From Phallusia fumigata (taxonomy: Eukaryota > Chordata > Ascidiacea > Phlebobranchia > Ascidiidae): DNA of 50,052 nt. Shown here in pieces: positions 45,411 to 50,052 of this stretch (position 1 is its first letter; every line of letters starts with the position of its first letter). The stretch covers positions 1 through 50,052 of the forward strand of contig QXVZ01024191.1 of the NCBI GenBank assembly GCA_008931825.1. Reading direction: 5' to 3'. The position numbers were made by a program, and so were the translations under genes. A model generated the notes under the pieces. It saw only the letters and a program-made list of their open reading frames with translations. It did not search any database and was not told the origin of the DNA.

Positions 45411-47000
45411 ATACCCTGCGGTGCTACACGTGCGTCAAGGACGCTCGTTATTTGTGGAAATTTTCGCAACAGGTGCAAATTTCAGTTCCTGATTTGTGTT
45501 CGACGGTGCTATGTGTCCTGTATTTGTATTTTTTTCAAGGATTTTATGGCTGTTGTCGTTCAAATTAATTTTTGAAAACTTACATATAAAAGAAGAACAA
45601 CATAAATTCGCGTTTGTATTATTTATTTGCACTGCAATAGCATTATGTCCCATTGATTAATATTGGGGTTGGAATTTAGACGAAAGTTATACATTAGATT
45701 TCGTTGCTACATTAGGTACCGGCTGACAGAAAAGATTTCCGTGTTCTAACCTGCAGCATATGCTATAATGTAGAATCGTGACTACTCATTTATGCGGAAA
45801 CAAGCACAATACAAGGAAATAAAGGTAGGCACTTAGTTCTTACCTGCCACGAGTAAGATTTGCACCGGATTGCTCTCTAGCGCCTAAATAGGCTTCTATT
45901 ATTCCCGAAATCAAACGCGCGTACATGGTGTCGTCTAAAGCAGTGCTTTTTAACTGCGGGTGAACAGTTATTGTATTACTACTACCTTTGTATTACTACT
46001 AAAATAGTTGCGGTGCCTTCGTTATTAGAATTTGATAGTAGGCTTATTATTTTCTTATATTTTTAATAGTGAACCCGGCTGGAATTGTGTATGTGCGTGG
46101 TGCACTCGTGTAAACGCTTCCTGTGCATTTACGAGACGAATGATGTCAAAGTTGCCTATCATCGACATACAGGAATAGTTTTTATTTCAGTTTCAAGTCC
46201 AGCAGAGCTCCGACACTTAAAAAGTTGCCACTACGCCCCTGTTTATTAATACAAAATAGAACGACTAATTTTTTTACATGTCAAAAATTGTTTAACACCA
46301 AGCGGCTAAAAATATTTACGGTACGTTTCCGCTAGGTGTCTTGCGACGGCGATAAAAAAGACTGGTCTTACGTGACCCAGGGCAAGTACAATACCCTTCT
46401 AAATGTAAACACACTGGCTTCATAAGCTTGCACAAATTTATTTTTTAAAACTGTGCAAATGTATGATGACGCAATAACAAAGGATTTGGTGTTGGATGCG
46501 TTATCGCTTTATGCGTGAATTTTCATGACGTTTAAACAAATCAGTAAATTAGCAGATGTGGTGGGGACAAAATTTAAATGTATTTTCGGGAAAGGCTTTT
46601 TTAAATTAAAGCACCAAAAAAGTCAAATTTATCATTTCGAAGTTTGTAGTTTTGTGATTTTTTGCCTCTTACGTCAGATGGAAACCTCGCCAAAAAATTG
46701 TTTGCTGTTTGTAAAAGAACACAATTTCGTGCATAAAGTTACGAAAGTTAGGCTCCTTATTAAACTTGCAGTAGTTAAAATGTTAGCGCCATTTTACAAC
46801 AATTAGTAAAGTAACTTGTTGCTGACGAGACTACCCCCGAACTACAGGAAGGCGTCTTTTTCTCCCGGGGTCTTACAAATAAAGCTGTCTGCGGCCAATC
46901 ATTACACCCACTCCTTTCTCGTCAGCCACGAATGAATCACAAGCGACTCTCAAACCCTTTGGAGGAGCAAACTAAACAGACAGTTTAGGTTTCTTTTAAC
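45411..47000. other. intergenic stretch upstream of beta-catenin
   Basis: No exon, RNA gene or clear transposon was recognised. It is AT-rich with scattered short frames that look like chance. A hAT-like left end (CAGTGCTTTTTAACTG) at about 45941 has no visible partner. Confidence 0.4.
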
Positions 47001-47019
47001 TAATTTGCGAGTGTGCGCG

Positions 47020-47245
47020 CACGCACTATTTGCCCACTCGATCGCCTTTGGAAGCAGTTTATCGCTGCAGGCACGGACGCGCGCGCAATAGAGAGGTTCA
47101 AAAGAAACAAAAGACGATGGCGCGCTTCGTTCCGCCCCACGGACCACTCAAGATTCTTTACAACGACGACGGGAAAAAGGAAATGGCGACGGGATAACGT
47201 TCGACCCGCGCCTGGTCGTCTTTGTCGTTCGTGTGTTATAAGCAG
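47020..47245 (+). promoter_or_regulatory. ctnnb1: GC-rich segment, possible promoter/5' non-coding exon of beta-catenin
   Basis: The local base composition rises sharply to GC-rich (GGACGCGCGCGCAAT, CCGCCCCACGG) in otherwise AT-rich DNA. The segment ends at a possible donor (AAGCAG|GTTAAA) at 47245. About 540 bp further on, a good acceptor (TTGTTTTGTAACAG ending 47787) precedes the ATG by 72 nt. A 5' UTR intron, or SL trans-splicing at 47787, would both fit. No transcript evidence is available. Confidence 0.35.
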
Positions 47246-47859
47246 GTTAAAAATCTGCGCAAGGTGTATTTCAATATTATCACCGTTAACGTATACGGCA
47301 GGAAGGACTGATTTAGTTCTGTTTTGTTTGTTTAAAACTGGTTCTCATTTGTTAATAAGATTTACAATGCGAAAAGAATAAGACAGGCGTCAAAAAAGTT
47401 AGTTTGTCCACCATTTGAAGCGTTTCTCCTAACTGCCATTACGAGACAGGGCTTGTAAACGGAACGCAAAGGTAGCGCACTACCTAATTTGGCGTTTTCA
47501 CAATTGTAACTATAAACTACGTCATCTCAACCACTCAAGTTTAATCGATTTCGTGTGTTAGTATTTTTCGGTTTGGGTTAAAGCAAAACAACCTCCGATG
47601 CAGCAGTCAAGATTAATGTATCAGAAAAACAAATTGTGATGATGTAAAGTTTATTTTTTGCGTTTCTGGTTTGTAAGTTTTTCGATGAGGTATTTTCTGA
47701 AACCTTTTGTTTGTAATGTTTAAAATTTGTTACTTATTTTATTGAACTTGTTTTTCATTTAAACTTGATCAAATTTGTTTTGTAACAGTTTTTATTTCAT
47801 CAATTTTTGTTGCGCCATCCTATTGTCACTTTTAAGTTTGTTTATTTTGTCGGCCAACC

Positions 47860-49576
47860 ATGGCGGAAATGATGATGAACCAGGGAGAGCTTCCTGCTGG
47901 TGGCAATCCCAAAGCGCAAGTACAGATGTGGTTTGATTCAGGAATCCAATCTGGTGCCACCACTGCCACACCATCCATGATCAGTGGTCACAGCAACCAT
48001 GACGGAAATTATCCAGACACAAATCAAGTGCTCACTGACTGGCAGAGAGAATATACTATGGATGAAGTTAGTCGTAAGTCATGGGTGACAAAGTAACTTA
48101 AATTTAGTTTATACAAAACATGTTCGGTCGCCCCTACCTCAAGATGTTCTGATGGAGATCTTGTGTTCAAAAGTCCTGTTGAAAGTTTTTTCGCAGTTTT
48201 AAACTGCCTGCTTGTTGGGTGTTGTTGGATTTGTTCTTGCTATATTAAGCCTGACGTGAAGAAATAACCACATATATTTCCAAAACAGCAAATAATTTTG
48301 TTTTGCTGAAAAATTGAGTAGTTGCTGCGCATGGCTGAAGCTGTGTGGATCAAAAATTCAAATAAAAATATGTTTTTGGCTTCCTTCAGACATGCATTAT
48401 TTTTGTTTTTACCAACAGAAATCCATGATCAGTATGTCCGTACTCGTGCCGACAGAGTACGGGATGTGCTGTTTCCAGAAACCATGATGGACGACGGTTC
48501 CATGCAGCCAATCCCAGGAACCCAATTTGACCCAAACCAAGCCACCTCCGTGCAGAGACTTGCTCATCCATCGCAGATGCTTAAAAAAGCAGTTGTGAAT
48601 TTGATCAACTACCAGGTAAAGAAGGCTGGTCTTCAAAAATTGAAGTGTTGTGTTGCTTTAACTATATCAAATAAATAATAGCCTTTATACCGCCAGAATA
48701 TAGTGAACAGTACATACAAGGAATAAGTTTTATGTTTCAATTTTAATACAGGATGATGCTGATGTTGCTACCAAAGCCATTCCGGAGTTGACTGCTTTGT
48801 TAAATGACGATGATCGTGTGGTTGTCCAACAAGCAGCTCAAATGGTTCACATGCTATCAAAGAAAGTGGCCAGCCGACAAGCTCTGATGAACAGTCCTGC
48901 TTTGGTGTCAGCTCTTGTGAGAGCCATGCAGGTAACGAAGGCCCATAAAACTGTGTTTTCCACTGAAATCTAAGGTGTTAGGACCACTGTATAATATTGT
49001 CCTGCCCATAAGAAATTTGTATGGTATATGAAACTGAAACTACTGTTGTCTAAAAANATAAAACTGTGTTTTCCACTGAAATCTAAGGTGTTAGGACCAC
49101 TGTATAATATTGTCCTGCCCATAAGAAATTTGTATGGTATATGAAACTGAAACTACTGTTGTCTAAAAAAACAATATCTTCTTCACTGGTTTGATAAAAT
49201 GATCAATAGGAGCACATAAAGATTTTATTTTTATTTTAACAATTACTACAAGGAGGTAAAAAATTGAGTTCATTAGGTTTTGCCTGCCTTAAATACTGAA
49301 CCTATATGGTACATGATTTTATCATCAAATACTAAAGTTTATTACCTGCACAGGCTAAGTAGCAAATGTACATAGTTTAACTTGTCTCATGCTCGAGGGC
49401 ATAGCATTGGTGCAGTAATGATGAATTTGACACTTGTACCTGTTGATTTAGAATGCTACCGACCCAGAGACACAGCGTGCTTGTACTGGTGCACTCCACA
49501 ACTTGTCCCACCATCGCCAAGGATTGCTGTCAATTTTCAAATCTGGTGGTATTCCAGCCCTTGTGAAAATGCTTGA
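47860..49576 (+). CDS. ctnnb1: beta-catenin, first four coding exons (runs off the window)
   Basis: Armadillo-family protein acting in Wnt signalling with TCF/LEF in the nucleus and in cadherin adhesion at the membrane. Exons: 47860-48073, 48419-48615, 48752-48931 and 49452-49576, phases 1, 0, 0 and 2. They give 239 aa up to the open end. The GSK3/beta-TrCP degron DSGIQS is at 26-31, with T35 and S39 spaced as the GSK3/CK1 relay. Next are the alpha-catenin-binding region ([20 protein letters not shown]) and the first armadillo repeats ([34 protein letters not shown]). Start: the ATG in a CCAACCATGG Kozak context. Remaining armadillo repeats and the C terminus lie beyond 50052. A small unmerged overlap sits in intron 3. 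Confidence 0.95.
48945..49169. repeat. unmerged contig overlap (112 bp) in intron 3 of beta-catenin
   Basis: 48945-49056 is repeated at 49058-49169 across one n at 49057 with practically no change. The true intron is probably about 113 bp shorter. Confidence 0.85.
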
Positions 49577-50052
49577 GTAAGAAAAACTTACATAAAGCTG
49601 TTGCCCTATACACTTTAAATGCTAAATGTTTTTAAGTAGGCATGGTCCAATAAGCATTCTGGACCCAATAGCGTTTTAGCTAAGGTGTGTTGGGCTTGAG
49701 CCTAAACTAAGTTTACCAGTGATGCAGTAAATTTACTGTCGAAGGTGACCTATATGTGAGTTGCGGCGATAGTTAAAACCAAAGTTAATTAAGACCACCT
49801 TAGTTAATGTTAACTCAGCTTTATGCCCAAGTGAAACTGCCACTGTGTTTTTTTGTCTTATTTAAAGCAAAATCCTTTAAACAGAAAGCGGAAAAGCCAA
49901 ATTTTTATCATCCAAACATGTGAATTCAAAGTAATTGGTTATGTAAGCCAAGATGCTAATTAGGAAAAGCATGTTGAAATTATATAACCCCTAGCACTGC
50001 AACAACCATCATTCACACATTTTGTACTTCCTGGATTTTATCTAAATTACAA

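Noticed and set aside
46950-47381. Open frames on both strands in the GC-rich segment
   Set aside because: High GC content lowers stop frequency; Arg-rich translations without features suggest promoter/5' UTR DNA.

Overview
The window is eukaryotic DNA, most likely from a sea squirt (Ciona-like ascidian). It is AT-rich, has short exons and introns, and carries GT-AG spliced genes whose products are animal-specific: an N-terminal beta-catenin with its GSK3 degron, an Sp-type zinc-finger factor, ribosomal protein L18, a TBC-like protein and a probable TNF-receptor-like protein. The species call is an inference from style and content. No prokaryotic operons, CRISPR arrays or rRNA genes are visible.

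Layout. 1-2000: intergenic, with two tRNA-like SINE units, a DNA-transposon remnant and a 14-bp inverted repeat. 2039-4611 (+): complete six-exon rpl18 with a TOP-type start, an ATG-only first coding exon and a minisatellite-bearing hAT-like insertion in its last intron. 5000-5490: a spacer rich in CRE-like TGACGT sites. 5773-9950 (-): a four-exon gene for a single-C2H2 zinc-finger protein of 622 aa, assembled here from splice sites and phase. 11206-13401 (-): an intronless 731-aa TBC-like/coiled-coil protein, followed by a partial second copy (13999-15486). 18818-26269 (+): a twelve-exon Sp-family factor (399 aa), with exons 4-6 present twice. 30758-40060 (+): an eight-exon single-pass receptor with one TNFR-like cysteine-rich domain, a Thr-rich stalk and a long tail with TRAF-like motifs (540 aa). 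40061-47800: mainly non-coding. 47860 to the end (+): the first four coding exons of beta-catenin, running off the window.

A striking property of the window is its assembly. At nine joins (eight single n positions and one run of 186 N) the sequence just before the join is repeated just after it, from 86 bp to about 2 kb, with SNPs and indels. The repeat boundaries sit exactly at the joins, so these are best read as two haplotypes placed end to end and not as tandem gene duplications. The second TBC copy and the second set of Sp exons should therefore not be counted as extra genes. Where the haplotypes can be compared they show structural differences: about 146 bp including half of a MITE, and about 140 bp in the 43-45 kb block.

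Several hAT-type MITEs with recognisable 8-bp target duplications lie in introns and spacers. The genes are functionally unrelated to each other, except that the Sp factor, the zinc-finger protein and beta-catenin are all regulators of transcription. The TNFR-like receptor is the most interesting candidate for something undescribed.
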